NCBI GenBank assembly: GCA_946122785.1
Contig: CAMGYJ010000009.1
Span: 4,494,937 to 4,558,936, forward strand
Direction: 5' to 3'
Source of the DNA: Linum tenue
Taxonomy: Eukaryota; Streptophyta; Magnoliopsida; Malpighiales; Linaceae
Length of the DNA: 64,000 nt
Part shown: in pieces, positions 10,705-21,300 of the stretch
Numbering within the stretch: position 1 is the first letter of the stretch
Layout of the letters: each line of letters opens with the position of its first letter
Notes under the pieces: model-generated
Told to the model about the DNA's origin: nothing
What the model saw: only the letters and a program-made list of their open reading frames with translations
The model's database searches: none
Position numbers and translations under genes: made by a program

Positions 10705-12819
10705 ATGGTAACGACGAAATCCATGAAGGCAGCAGAGAAAGCGGAGAAGGCGAATCAGGCGGGTGACAGGGGCGCCGATGCAGGAGACGATGGGGTCGAT
10801 GGGGCTGTGGAGGATCTGACCGGCATTGAGGAACTGAGGAGAGACCTGGAGGCGCAGGCGAGGAGACAGGCGCGGGTGGAGGAGGAGTTGGGAGAGTTGC
10901 AGGAGAGGGCTAGGGAGCACAACCGCACCATCGAGGCCTTGACGGCAGCGGTGGAAGCCCTGGTGGGACAGGTGAGCGGCCTGACGGAGGCCTGGAGGAA
11001 AGGCGGGAATGGAGTTGGTGGAGGCGATCAGCCGCCGGAAGGGAAGAGCGCCGCCGTGGTGGTGGAGCTCGGCGGACAGGGGGCCGCGCGGCTTCCGGAG
11101 GGCAAGGGGGCGGGCGGTTCAGGCGAGACGGGAGGGGCGGCGGGCAACCCTAGCCGACCTACCGGGTCGCGTACGGGCCAAGTCACCTTCGGGCCATCGG
11201 TCAAGGATGGGCTACTACCGACACCATCGGCCCAGGAGAGGGCCCGCGTGCGAGGCAAGGCCAAGATGGCCGAGTACGTGGAACCGGACCTGCAGGCGGG
11301 CTTGGATGAAGAAGAATTGATGGGCTTGGAGCAGGAGTATGATCACGAGCCGTGGCCCAATGAGTTGAATGGGCCCGGGGAGGACTATAGCAGGGATGAA
11401 GGAAGCCATATGGGCCGAGCTGGGATGGAAGGCGGACCAGTTGGGAAGCGGCGAGAAACAGGCCGCGGCTGGGAGGTGGGTCGGCCGAGCTTCATGGGCC
11501 GGGGAACCGCGGGCCGGGCCGAGTATGCGGGCAGAGCTGGGTCGAGCAGGGGCCCAAGCGGTCGGGTCGAACCCGGTCGGACCGAAACCGGTCGGACCGA
11601 ACCCGGTCGGACCGAACCCGGTCGTTCCCGGGCAGAACCAGGGCAGCAGCTGGCGCGCACAGGGGGAACGGGCAGCAGGGGCTTCCCGGCTCGCCAAGGT
11701 CAGTTTGATGAGACTAGTGGCAATCAACCTCCGTTTGTGAATCAGCAAGGCACTGGTAGGGAATTCATGGGATCAGGAACAGGTGATCAGAGGCAGAGAA
11801 AGGAGATGGGCCGAGGAAGGGGGCATCAAGAGGAGGAGGAAGGTGAGTGGGAGTATGAAGGGGGACCTCGATTTCCGCAGTATTGTCATGGTGAGGCACC
11901 GGGATATGGGAGGCACGCCGGTTATTACCGCGGGGGTGAGGCAGAAGATGAAATGGTGTTTCGAGCTAAGCCTCCTACCATTGAGTTCCCAAAATTCAAT
12001 GGCAGGGAGGATGCAGGTCTGTGGATATACTCCGCAGAACGGTGGTTCAAGAACCATCCCACTAGAGAGGAACGAAAGGCTCAGTTGGCATCTTTCTATT
12101 TAGAGGGGGATGCACTACAGTGGTGGGAATGGATGGAGCGGACCTATGCTGAAGCTCGGACGCTGATTACTTGGCCGATGTTCAAGGAGGAGTTGAGGTA
12201 TCAGTTCGGCAAGTCGGAAGGGTGGGCCCCGGAGCAGTTGGCGAAGCTGCGCCAGACTGGGACAGTGGCGGAGTATCGAGCTGAGTTCTTCAAACTGGGT
12301 AACCAGTGCAAGGGCGTACCGGAGGAGACATTGGTGGGTCTGTGCATGGCGGGACTCCGTCCTGAGATTGCAGCGGCTGTTCGGGTATTTGAGCCCGATT
12401 CTCTTCGAGCTGTTTTCCGTCTTGCAGGTAACAAGGAGGAGGAGTTGGCTAGCTGGCGGGGCGTGATAGGCCGCTATCAGAAGCCGGCCGGAGGAGGAGG
12501 CAGTGGTAGCAGCGCGAGCGGCGGGGCGAGTGCAGCTACCTCGGGCCCTAGTTCGGGAGGGGGTGCGGCGGCTGGCCCACCTTCGGCTGTCATTCGAGCG
12601 GGACCGAGGCCGCCACCCAAGGGATTTAGGACGCTGTCTCCCGCAGAGATCGAGCAGAAGAGGCGAGAAGGGAAGTGTTTCAACTGTGACGAGCGGTTTA
12701 CCTTTGGTCACAAGTGCGGGAAGCCTGACTTGATGTTCTTGGTGGGACGATGGGAAGACGAGGCGGAGGATGAGATGGCGGAGGAACCCGGAGCAGAGCA
12801 AGAGAAGCCGCAACCTTGA
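10705..12819 (+). CDS. Gag polyprotein of the gag-only element, 704 aa
   Basis: The ATG at 10705 is the first after the primer site and matches the start of the left-edge gag. Residues about 40-95 are heptad-like and charged (coiled coil). Residues about 100-420 are Gly/Arg/Pro-rich and probably disordered, with a tandem repeat of the type GRTEPGRTEPG. A retrotransposon-gag domain follows at about 430-600 (KFNGREDAGLWIYSAERWF, then GDALQWWEWM). A zinc knuckle lies at 658-671 (CFNCDERFTFGHKC), the variant spacing seen in several Ty3/gypsy lineages instead of the textbook CCHC. The reading frame is uninterrupted. Gag assembles cytoplasmic particles and binds element RNA. The long GC-rich frames on its antisense strand are shadows. 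Confidence 0.93.
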   Translation: MVTTKSMKAAEKAEKANQAGDRGADAGDDGVDGAVEDLTGIEELRRDLEAQARRQARVEEELGELQERAREHNRTIEALTAAVEALVGQVSGLTEAWRKGGNGVGGGDQPPEGKSAAVVVELGGQGAARLPEGKGAGGSGETGGAAGNPSRPTGSRTGQVTFGPSVKDGLLPTPSAQERARVRGKAKMAEYVEPDLQAGLDEEELMGLEQEYDHEPWPNELNGPGEDYSRDEGSHMGRAGMEGGPVGKRRETGRGWEVGRPSFMGRGTAGRAEYAGRAGSSRGPSGRVEPGRTETGRTEPGRTEPGRSRAEPGQQLARTGGTGSRGFPARQGQFDETSGNQPPFVNQQGTGREFMGSGTGDQRQRKEMGRGRGHQEEEEGEWEYEGGPRFPQYCHGEAPGYGRHAGYYRGGEAEDEMVFRAKPPTIEFPKFNGREDAGLWIYSAERWFKNHPTREERKAQLASFYLEGDALQWWEWMERTYAEARTLITWPMFKEELRYQFGKSEGWAPEQLAKLRQTGTVAEYRAEFFKLGNQCKGVPEETLVGLCMAGLRPEIAAAVRVFEPDSLRAVFRLAGNKEEELASWRGVIGRYQKPAGGGGSGSSASGGASAATSGPSSGGGAAAGPPSAVIRAGPRPPPKGFRTLSPAEIEQKRREGKCFNCDERFTFGHKCGKPDLMFLVGRWEDEAEDEMAEEPGAEQEKPQP

Positions 12820-12834
12820 GGACAAGGTTGCTTC

Positions 12835-12849
12835 CCAAGGAGGCGGGGA
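12835..12849 (+). other. Polypurine tract
   Basis: AAGGAGGCGGGGA directly precedes the TG of the 3' LTR; it is the expected primer for plus-strand DNA synthesis. Confidence 0.8.
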
Positions 12850-13227
12850 TGTTAGAAACAAACAATTTACAGCTTTTCATTATTTCGTATTATTGTCGGT
12901 TTTGATAATTGGGGGATCATTTGGGGTATTTTTATTATATGGGTAGCAGTTAGGTATTTTGCGGATTATATAATCTGCAGTAGGGAGTTATTTTGTGATT
13001 AAGCAATCAATTACAGAAAAACCTAAAACCTAATCTCTCTCTCTCTCTCTCTCTCCCTCTAGCGCCGAACTCTCTTCTCCCTCTTTCTCCTTGGCTGATC
13101 GGCAGCAGCCCTCTTCTCCCCTCTCTTCTTCCTAAAATCTCTATTCCCAATCCCTAGCTTGATCAATCCCTAATTGATCTAGCTAATTTCCCCAATTCTA
13201 CAACCGTTAGAAACTTTGTTTCTAACA
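12850..13227 (+). repeat. 3' LTR of the gag-only element
   Basis: 378 bp, TGTTAGAAAC...GTTTCTAACA, followed at once by the target duplication CACGT. Confidence 0.93.
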
Positions 13228-13232
13228 CACGT

Positions 13233-14818
13233 CAAGATTTCCACAACTAGCACGAAAACTTAAACAAGTCATTATGCACTTGTTAGTAAAAATAAAGTCA
13301 ATAGGAGTTGTTTCTCCGTTGATTTAAAAATTAGGGTTTTGTAATTAAAAAAAATAAGGATTTATCAAGGATTTGAGACATTATGCAATTGTAACGATTC
13401 TTTGTTTGTAGAGATGTTTTATCATGGATTTATGGGTTAGGAATTTAGAACTTAAAGTCCAAAATTACCTTACTATTCGTTTTTATTTGTTTGTCTTGTT
13501 TATGATATGTACGCTAAACAAGGGCAATACGTACTAGTAAGCATAATGTTGCCACAAGGACAATGCTAATAAACATTAAATTTTCATTTAAATTTTAAAG
13601 TATCATATATAAGTTATCAATTCTTTGTCTCCTTTTCAAAAGTAGCATATAACAACATATATTAGAACATACAGAACAAAGAATTCCATGATACATGAAA
13701 ATGTCAAAGGAAACTAGAACACAAGAAAGGGAACAGAAAATCAAAATCATGTTTGCACATTAATTGAATATTTATATTGTTTTTTTTATTGTTAATTAAT
13801 GATTAATTATAATGTACAATAGGTAAATGTGATGACAATCTTGAGATATTAAAAAGTCATGAAGGTATGCGAGTAAAATGTAAAATCCCATAATGAATTT
13901 ATGGCATATTCCAAATCCCACATACACATGTGGAATTGACAAGTGCGTAGAGTCTATAATTGAGACCTTTAAAATCTGTCTAACCCTATGAATTTTATCC
14001 CTAAAAAAATTACAAACAAACAATAAATTTCTACGAATTTGATCGCTAAAAAAAAAGTACAAAGTACAAGCAAACAATAGATTTCCAGTACCAATCCAAT
14101 ATAGCTACAAAAATTATGGATTTCCCTTGATGAGTTACCACTTCCCAGCGCAGCCCATTTTTTGGAGGGAGAAAAGAGGGAGAAACCCGAATCTTCCAAG
14201 GAATACCAAGCTCCACCTTTATTACTTTCTGGGTTCTCCTTTCCCAAATATATATACACATTATTACATTTATACATGATCACAAACCACTCCTTGCTCC
14301 ACTTGGAATTGGACACCATTATACATCCCTTTTATCACATTCTACGCAACTGGAACACAAGTGGAAAGATGCTCTCTAGCTATATAGTATATTTACACTT
14401 TCTTGTTATGAACAAACAAGTGGAAAGATGCTATGCTTCTGCTTTTTGGTACCTTAACCCATTATTTTGTAGCTATATCCAAACATAGTCTTCTACTCCA
14501 TACACTACAAACAAACTACTTCTACTTCTACTACCTTTCCCCTTCCTTTTTCATCTATAATATGCATTCATATATTTTCTTCACAAACTTCATCATCTCC
14601 ACTTGTGGTTTGCCCTACTGCTTCTGTATACACACATTATGCCCCTTTCCCCACCAAGTTGATGAGAAAGGGCTACTATGTTGACACCAAAAAGAAACCA
14701 AAGGGAAGCAAATTACAATACACTACTCTCTAGATCTGTGTTTGTTCTGTATAACAAGCACCATCCATTCTTCGGTTTGAGAAGTTTGTTAATTAAAATC
14801 TTTTACCATTTTTTTGCT
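13233..14818. other. Intergenic DNA and probable 3' region of the PLATZ gene
   Basis: AT-rich, with no supported gene. The part just left of 14819 would hold the 3' UTR of the minus-strand PLATZ gene; no polyadenylation signal is assigned. Confidence 0.5.
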
Positions 14819-16395
14819 TCAGTACTCTATGATGAGCCCTCCCATGGGGGCTCGGTGAGGTATCCCCTTCCTGCGCTTTGCTGTCCTGAAACTTGTCGAA
14901 GTTGGTGGTGGTGTTGATGGAGAAAAGCTCTCGATTCTGTCGATGATATTGCTGTACTTGCTCTTAAAATGCCTCGCCCCATGGCTATGGCTGCTGGTGC
15001 TGTGGTAGGAGTCCTCCGAGTCCGATCCCATTGCAGTTAATCGCTGCTGCTTCCTGATCTTCTGGAAGTTCCCTGATGTCCCAACAATCTAGGAACAAAT
15101 AATACAAACCGACCAACATTAACCGAAAATGATCATCATTTGCCCATTCTCAGGTTGAAGTTATTGTTCAGGCGAGAGCAATTGCGTGATAAGTTCTGCA
15201 TACCTTGCAACCGAGGGAGCAGAAGCGGAAGGAGTCGAGGAGGCTGCGCTCACAGACATCACAAGTGTTGGTGACACCTTTGCCTGGCCTTGGCTGAGGC
15301 CTTTCGTTCAAGAACACGACTCTAGCACTGTTGATTACATAGGTCTGGACGCCAGTGATGTCCAGTACTTTCTGTATCTCATTCACCCTGATCACATCAT
15401 GGTAGGAAGACCTCCTTATCTAGGAAAAAGGCAAAACCAAAATGTCAACAAAGGAACCAATTGAAATCAATCAAAACTGCAGAATACACCCATTGAGTTG
15501 GTTCTAGTAAAGAAGACAACCATGAATGAGGATTGGGGAAATGGCAGAGTTCAAATGGGAATGCTAGGGATTTGGTGTCACACAAAAGCCAAGTCAATAC
15601 ACTTCAGTAAATAGGAGAAGACCCCTTTGAAATCAATCAAAAGTTACATAAACCATGGAGCTGATTGGAGTAAAGAAGACACAATGAATGGAGATTTTCC
15701 CTCATTGGTAAAGTCAAAGGAACGGTAGTGTTTGTGTCAGAATGATGAGAGAAACAGGAAACCCCTTTCATTTTGTAATCAGCTACAAAGAAAATCTCAG
15801 CGGAGCAAAGGCTGATTGGGGGAATAACCAATCAAATTTGAAAACCCAAATACAAAAAGTTACAAGCAGCAAAGCTAAATTTCAATGGATGAAACTAGTT
15901 TCTATACCTGAATGGCGAGATGGTCTTTGTGGTAGGCGAGGCACAGAGAGCAGAGTGGGCCATTCATACAATCCAAGCAGTACATATTGCACTCGCTCTT
16001 GTGGGAATCGGCATGGATTTTGCATTGAACGAAGAACCGCTCTCTCAGCAGCGGCTTCAACCATGGCGGCCACCTACCGCCACCATCCTCCTCTTCTGGA
16101 CCTCCAGCACCCTGTTCAAACCCACAAAACAGAGTTGGTCAACTCGGTCAAACTTAGCTCAAATCAACTTTTCGAACCCAGAAACTACAAAAAAAAAAAA
16201 GACTGAAACCGCCATTGTAATCGCTTTTGAAAGAAGACCCAGAAACGAAAATCGGAACCAAACAACCACTGTAATCGCCCAGTAAAGAATGAAAGAATGA
16301 CAAGAAAGAAATCAAAAGAGGGAGGAAGAAGGGTAGACGAGCTCTGTCTCTTCTCTTCCCCCCCCCCCCCCCCCCCCCCAAAAAAAACTCACCAT
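14819..16395 (-). CDS. PLATZ zinc-binding transcription factor, four coding exons
   Basis: The minus-strand coding exons are 16393-16395 (the ATG alone), 15908-16111, 15204-15419 and 14819-15088, giving 230 residues. All introns are GT-AG. PLATZ proteins are plant-specific, zinc-dependent factors that bind A/T-rich DNA in the nucleus, often as repressors. The first zinc site fits C31-x2-H34-x11-C46-x2-C49-x5-C55-x2-C58-x3-H62-x2-H65. The second is C122-x2-C125-x10-C136-x3-C140. The linker [21 protein letters not shown] is a family hallmark. The C-terminus is Ser-rich with a basic AKRRKG patch. The start is fixed by splicing: an in-frame stop lies upstream and the donor GTGAGT follows the ATG immediately. 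Intron 1 carries a long poly-G run (poly-C at about 16360-16379 on plus). Confidence 0.93.
15463..15740. repeat. Diverged tandem duplication inside PLATZ intron 2
   Basis: Two units start with GAAATCAATCAAAA (near 15463 and 15628) and share blocks such as GTAAAGAAGACA, AATGAATG(G)AG and a GTGTCA end. The unit is about 165 bp; the copies differ by many substitutions and small gaps. Confidence 0.55.
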
Positions 16396-16738
16396 GATTC
16401 TCCTGTTCTTGGGCTTGATAGCTGTGTCCTGACTATCGATCGCCAGCTTGAAACAACGACCCAATGAGCCAATGGCGGAGGAGAAAACAGAGGATTACTG
16501 AAGAAACAAAGTGAAGCTGGGAGTAAAGAGAGGGTTGGTTTTGAGAATGGCGAGCAGAGCTTTTGGGCAAAGTGAAGGCGGCTGAGAAAATCGGCTAGCG
16601 AGAGAGAGAGAGGGAAGTGGAGGTGAGTGGAGTCAATGGAAATGAGAAAATTGTTTCGGGGGAAAGAGGCATTGTTCTTATCCTCACCAAAAAGTCTACA
16701 GTAGGGCAAGCGCAAGGAGGAAGTGCGCGTTTCCTTCT

Positions 16739-16769
16739 TTTTGGCGCCAACATGCAATTTGGCGCTAAA
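16739..16769. promoter_or_regulatory. Pair of E2F-like sites upstream of PLATZ
   Basis: TTTTGGCGCCAA (16739-16750) and TTTGGCGCTAAA (16758-16769) both contain TTTGGCGC, which fits the E2F consensus TTTSSCGC. They lie about 350 bp upstream of the PLATZ ATG, near the probable promoter. If used, they would tie expression to the G1/S transition. Function is inferred from the motif only. Confidence 0.45.
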
Positions 16770-16816
16770 TGTTTATAGTTTGGTCTATTCAGTCTCTCAA
16801 CTTCAAATTCATACAA

Positions 16817-17732
16817 TCAAATCCGTTGACTTTCTTTTTTGAAAGAAGACTTTCCACTTTGTGGTTCATTCGAATTATAGTTAGCTTCAAAATGGGGGAA
16901 TGCATGGAATCCTTACCTATATCTTTCTAGGTTACAGGAGAACAAAAAAAATATAATAATAAATGTGATGTTATTTCACAAGATGATCATATGTCTGGTA
17001 ATAATAAGTTAATAACTAAACCTTTTATTTATCTATCTACATAGATTTAATAACAGAATTTATACAGCGAAGCCAACATCATAAAATGAAGTCTAGTAGT
17101 AAGAAATTTGGATTGATTAGCAACGTTGCCATTAGAAACAGGCCAAGAGGACCTAATCAAGATGTCTTGGACGGGTCAATCATTCACATGTGCTTTTCCA
17201 AGTATGTTGTTTGTGGTAGTGATTAAAAGACCGTTTCAATTGAGTTTCGTAGATCGATCCACAAAATCGTCACTAAAAACCCTCCACAGGACCTCAAGAT
17301 AAAATACATTAACTCAGGCACCCGCAGTTGAAGAGATTCTTTCGATTACTCGTACGATGGACAGGCCAAGTCCTCGTCACATAAGAGAATTTCACTTTTG
17401 CAAGATGAAGGATTTTTATTGCCCTCTTTTAAAGTTGGAGGACTTCCAAAGCTGAAAGCATGAAAGTGGATGGACTAAAGATGAACTCTTAACCCTGGTG
17501 CGGTTCGCCGAACCTAAATTCCTTGCTCCTGACCTAAAAATCTCATTTTCAGAAAAGCCACGTGGAAAGAGAGGAGATGCGTTGCGAACAAGGAACCACC
17601 CTCCTTCTTTCGTTCTTTTTTTTTCCTTCTTCTTTTGTGTGTTTATGGAATTATTACACGATTAATTATTATATTTTGTTTTCTTTATTTTCCCATGGCT
17701 AACTCTTCCTATGATGTATCTACTAAAATTAG
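16817..17732. other. Intergenic DNA
   Basis: No gene recognised. Confidence 0.5.
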
Positions 17733-18012
17733 TGTTGATATGACTTGAATCGGATTATCAGCCGCTACGACTGGTAACCGGGGGTCTTGAGGACAGAGAA
17801 GAGGATTAAGGTGAAGAAGGTTGGCACCGCGGATAATCCTGCTGATATGTTCACGAAGCCGGTTCCACATGGCAAGTTCCAACACTGCTTGGACTTGCTG
17901 AATGTCTTGAGTGGGTGACTCCGCCCTACGGGGCATTGATGGCGGGAGAGAGAGAAGGAGCAGAGTACATCAGAGATTTCAGAGGAAGAGGATTCAAGTC
18001 AAGGTGGAGATT
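17733..18012 (+). pseudogene. Deleted left copy: LTR stub joined to the pol 3' end
   Basis: The first 44 bp equal the LTR start up to CGACTGGTA. Then comes ACCGGGGG, absent from the element at this point, and then the sequence matching 22200-22427 (end of RNase H, stop codon, polypurine region). The break inside the LTR and the filler bases look like an end-joined deletion. Confidence 0.85.
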
Positions 18013-18335
18013 TGTTGATATGACTTGAATCGGATTATCAGCCGCTACGACTGGTAGGTTCGGGTTCTGGGCCTGGTCTGTAACCGTTTCCTTTGCTAGA
18101 TTGGATTAGGTTTAGACCCACATGGAGAAGTACTATAAATACTTCTCATACTCCTCTGTAATCTGTAATCTCCTCAATATAGTGAAACGGCTCTCTCTCG
18201 CCCGTGGACTAGCTAACACACATCGTGTTAGTGAACCACGTAAATCGTGTGTCTGTGTTTTTTCGATTCTCGCTCTCGTATTCTTGCTTTATCGATTCCG
18301 GCAATTTCCCGATCCGTAGCAGCGCGTTTATAACA
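18013..18335 (+). repeat. Internal (5') LTR of the intact copia copy
   Basis: 323 bp, TGTTGATATG...GTTTATAACA. It has a TATA-like CTATAAATAC at about 18130. By eye it is identical to 22428-22750. The primer site TGGTATCAGAGCC follows at 18338-18350. Confidence 0.92.
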
Positions 18336-18388
18336 AGTGGTATCAGAGCCGCGGTTGGAAATCAGGCTAGGGTTTTCGATTCAGAAGA

Positions 18389-21300
18389 ATGACGTCGGTG
18401 AACATGAAGATCGAAAAGTTCACGGGGAAGAACAGCTTCGCTATATGGCAGATCAAGATGCAGGCTTTATTGAAACAGCAAGGGCTGTGGGGGCCGCTGT
18501 CTGCGAAACAGAAGAAGGCAGCGGTCGATGACGATGAGTGGAATACCCTGGAGGAGAAGGCCCACTCGACCATCATGCTATCGTTGTCTGATGACGTCAT
18601 CATCGAAGTCGCTGCTGAGAAGACTGCCGCGGGCTTGTGGTTGAAACTAGAGAGTCTGTATATGACTAAGTCTCTAACCAACAAGCTGCATCTCAAGCAA
18701 CGGTTGTTCAGCTTGAGGATGCAAGAAGGTACGCCTTTGAGGGAACATCTCGAACAGCTTAACTCTATTTTGCTGGACCTGCGTAATATAGATGTTCAAG
18801 TTGATGACGAGGATGCTGCCCTAATCCTGCTGGTTTCTTTGCCGAGTTCATATGAGAATTTCGTTGATTCTTTTATTGCCGGTAAAGAAAGCGTGTCGTT
18901 GGAGGATGTCAGGTCTGCTCTTCATACGAGAGAGATCAGACATAAGGCGTCCGGATCTGGTACAGGTGGTGAGGCATCGGGTTTGGCTGTTACAGGTGGA
19001 AAGGGAAAGAAGAAATCTGGTAAAGGGAATTCGAGCAAGAATTCCAAGGGTCCCGGTCCACAGCCAGGTGATGCTTGTCACAACTGTAAGGAAGTGGGGC
19101 ATTGGAAGTACAACTGTCCCAAGAGAAGAGGGCAACAGAAGAAACAAGGTTCAGTTGCCGTGGCAGAAGTGGACAACAGTTCTGAAGACGATCTCGCCTT
19201 GGCTGTAGATGAGAAGGCACATCGTGGTGATGTGTGGTTTCTGGATACTGCAGCCTCATATCATATGTCTCCGAACAGGGATTGCTTCACAACCTACGAG
19301 CAGATAGATGGTGGTAACGTGGTCATGGCTAATGGAGCTGTCTGCAAGGTTGTTGGAATCGGGTCCATAAAGGTTCGGACACATGATGGTTCGTTCTGTA
19401 CCGTGAATGATGTCAGGCATGTTCCACGAATGACAAAGAACCTGATCTCCTTGAGTCTACTCGACAGCAAGGGCTTCAGCTTCAAAGGAAAAGGTGGAGT
19501 TGTGTATGTCTGCAAGGGTTCGAGGAAGGTACTGAAGGGCGTGAAGCGTGGGACCTTGTATGCATTACAAGGGTCTGTGTTGTCTGGTTCTGCTGCAGTT
19601 GCATCGTCTCAGGTTCAACAGGAAGATATGACCACTCTCTGGCACATGAGACTGGGGCATATGAGTGAACGAGGGATGCAAGTTCTATCGAAGAGGGATC
19701 TTCTTTGCGGACACAAGATGCAGAATTTGGAATTCTGTGAGCATTGTGTGTTTGGGAAGCTACATCGCAGCAAGTTTCCCAAGAAGGGTATCCACCGGAC
19801 GAAGGGGATACTGGATTACCTCCACTCCGACTGTTGGGGTCCTTCACGAGTTGAATCCATTGGAGGCAGCAGGTATTTTCTGTCTATTATTGATGATTAT
19901 TCGAGATTTACTTGGATTTTCATGATGAAGCAGAAAAGTGAGGCTTTCACGAAGTTCAAGCAGTGGAAGACATTGGTGGAGAATCAGACCGGGAAGAAGA
20001 TCAAGAAGCTGCGAAACGACAATGGTCTGGAGTTCTGCAGTTCTGAGTTCAACGAATTCTGCAAGGATGAAGGGATTGCCCGTCATCGGACTGTTAGAGA
20101 TACACCTCAGCAGAATGGCGTTGCAGAACGGATGAACCAGACATTGTTGGAGAGAGCACGGTGCATGCTCTCTAATGCTGGACTAGAGAGAAGATTCTGG
20201 GCAGAAGCAGTAAACATGGCGTGCTTCCTGATCAACCGTGGACCTCACACAGGTATCGAGTGTAAGACTCCTTATGAAGTGTGGTATGGTAAGCCTGCTG
20301 ATTACTCTTCACTGAAAGTGTTTGGGTGTCCTGTTTATTATCATGTGGATGAGGGTAAACTGAACCCAAGGGCAAAGAAGGGTGTATTTGTGGGTTACGG
20401 AGATGGAGTTAAGGGATTTCGAGTCTGGTCACCTTCTGAGCATCGAGTTATACTTAGTAGAAATGTGATATTTGATGAGAAGTCTATGTTTAACCCCATG
20501 TTGAAGGTTACTGTTGCTGAAGGTAGCAGGAATGTTGATAAGCAGGTGGAGCTGCAAACTCTCAATGAGAGTGAGTTTGAGCACCAAGGTGGAGAAGATC
20601 AACATGATGAGGATGTCTCTGCAGAGCCAGAAACTTCAGAGTCCAGTGCACGAGCTCAACAGTCTATTGCTTCCGGTAGACCGAAGAGAGCGACTGCAGG
20701 AGTACCTCCACAGAGGTATGGCTTCGAGGACATGGTGGCGTATTCATTTCAGGTTGCTGAAGAAGTGGATGCAGGAGAGCCACAGTCCTATAGAGAAGCA
20801 GTTTCGGGCGGTGAAGCTGATCAGTGGCTTGCCGCAATGGGAGATGAGATGGAATCCCATGACAGGAATCAGACTTGGGAGCTAGTCAAACGACCACAGG
20901 GAAGGAAGATTGTGACAAACAAGTGGATCTACAAGAAGAAGGAAGGAATCACTTCCAAAGAGGGCATGAAATTTAAAGCTCGGGTGGTTGCACGAGGCTT
21001 CTCGCAGAGGGAAGGAGTTGACTACAATGAGATTTTCTCACCAGTTGTCAGACATACTTCGATCAGAGTGCTACTAGCAATAGTGACACATTATGACTTG
21101 GAGCTTGAGCAGCTAGACGTGAAGACAGCTTTCCTGCATGGAGAGTTGGAGGAAGAAATTTACATGACTCAGCCAGAAGGATTCGAGGTTCCAGGAAAAG
21201 AAGACTATGTTTGTAAGCTGAAGAAGTCCTTGTATGGACTTAAGCAATCTCCGAGGCAGTGGTACAAGAGATTTGACAGCTACATGCTTGAGCTGGGCTA

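Larger units (their letters stand above)
10248..13227 (+). mobile_element. Complete gag-only LTR retrotransposon (TR-GAG type)
   Basis: This 2980-bp element has two 378-bp LTRs (10248-10625 and 12850-13227) that look identical by eye, and a perfect 5-bp target duplication CACGT at 10243-10247 and 13228-13232. It has a tRNA-Met primer site at 10628-10640 and a purine-rich tract just before the 3' LTR. Between them lies one intact gag gene and nothing else: gag stops at 12819, about 30 bp before the 3' LTR, so no protease, integrase or reverse transcriptase can be encoded. This fits the non-autonomous TR-GAG class, mobilised by pol enzymes from a related autonomous element. Matching LTRs imply a recent insertion. 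Confidence 0.93.

Noticed and set aside
11009..12861. Several long antisense and alternative frames within the gag-only element, up to 248 codons
   Set aside because: GC-rich sequence with few stops; all overlap the well-supported gag frame and have Pro/Arg-rich shadow composition.
18122..18319. 65-codon frame repeated at 22537 and, diverged, at 44289
   Set aside because: It lies wholly within the copia LTR and recurs only because the LTR does; not evidence of a gene.
380..18350. TGGTATCAGAGCC matches as possible tRNA gene fragments
   Set aside because: Each lies two bases inside an LTR and is a primer-binding site; no tRNA cloverleaf surrounds any of them.
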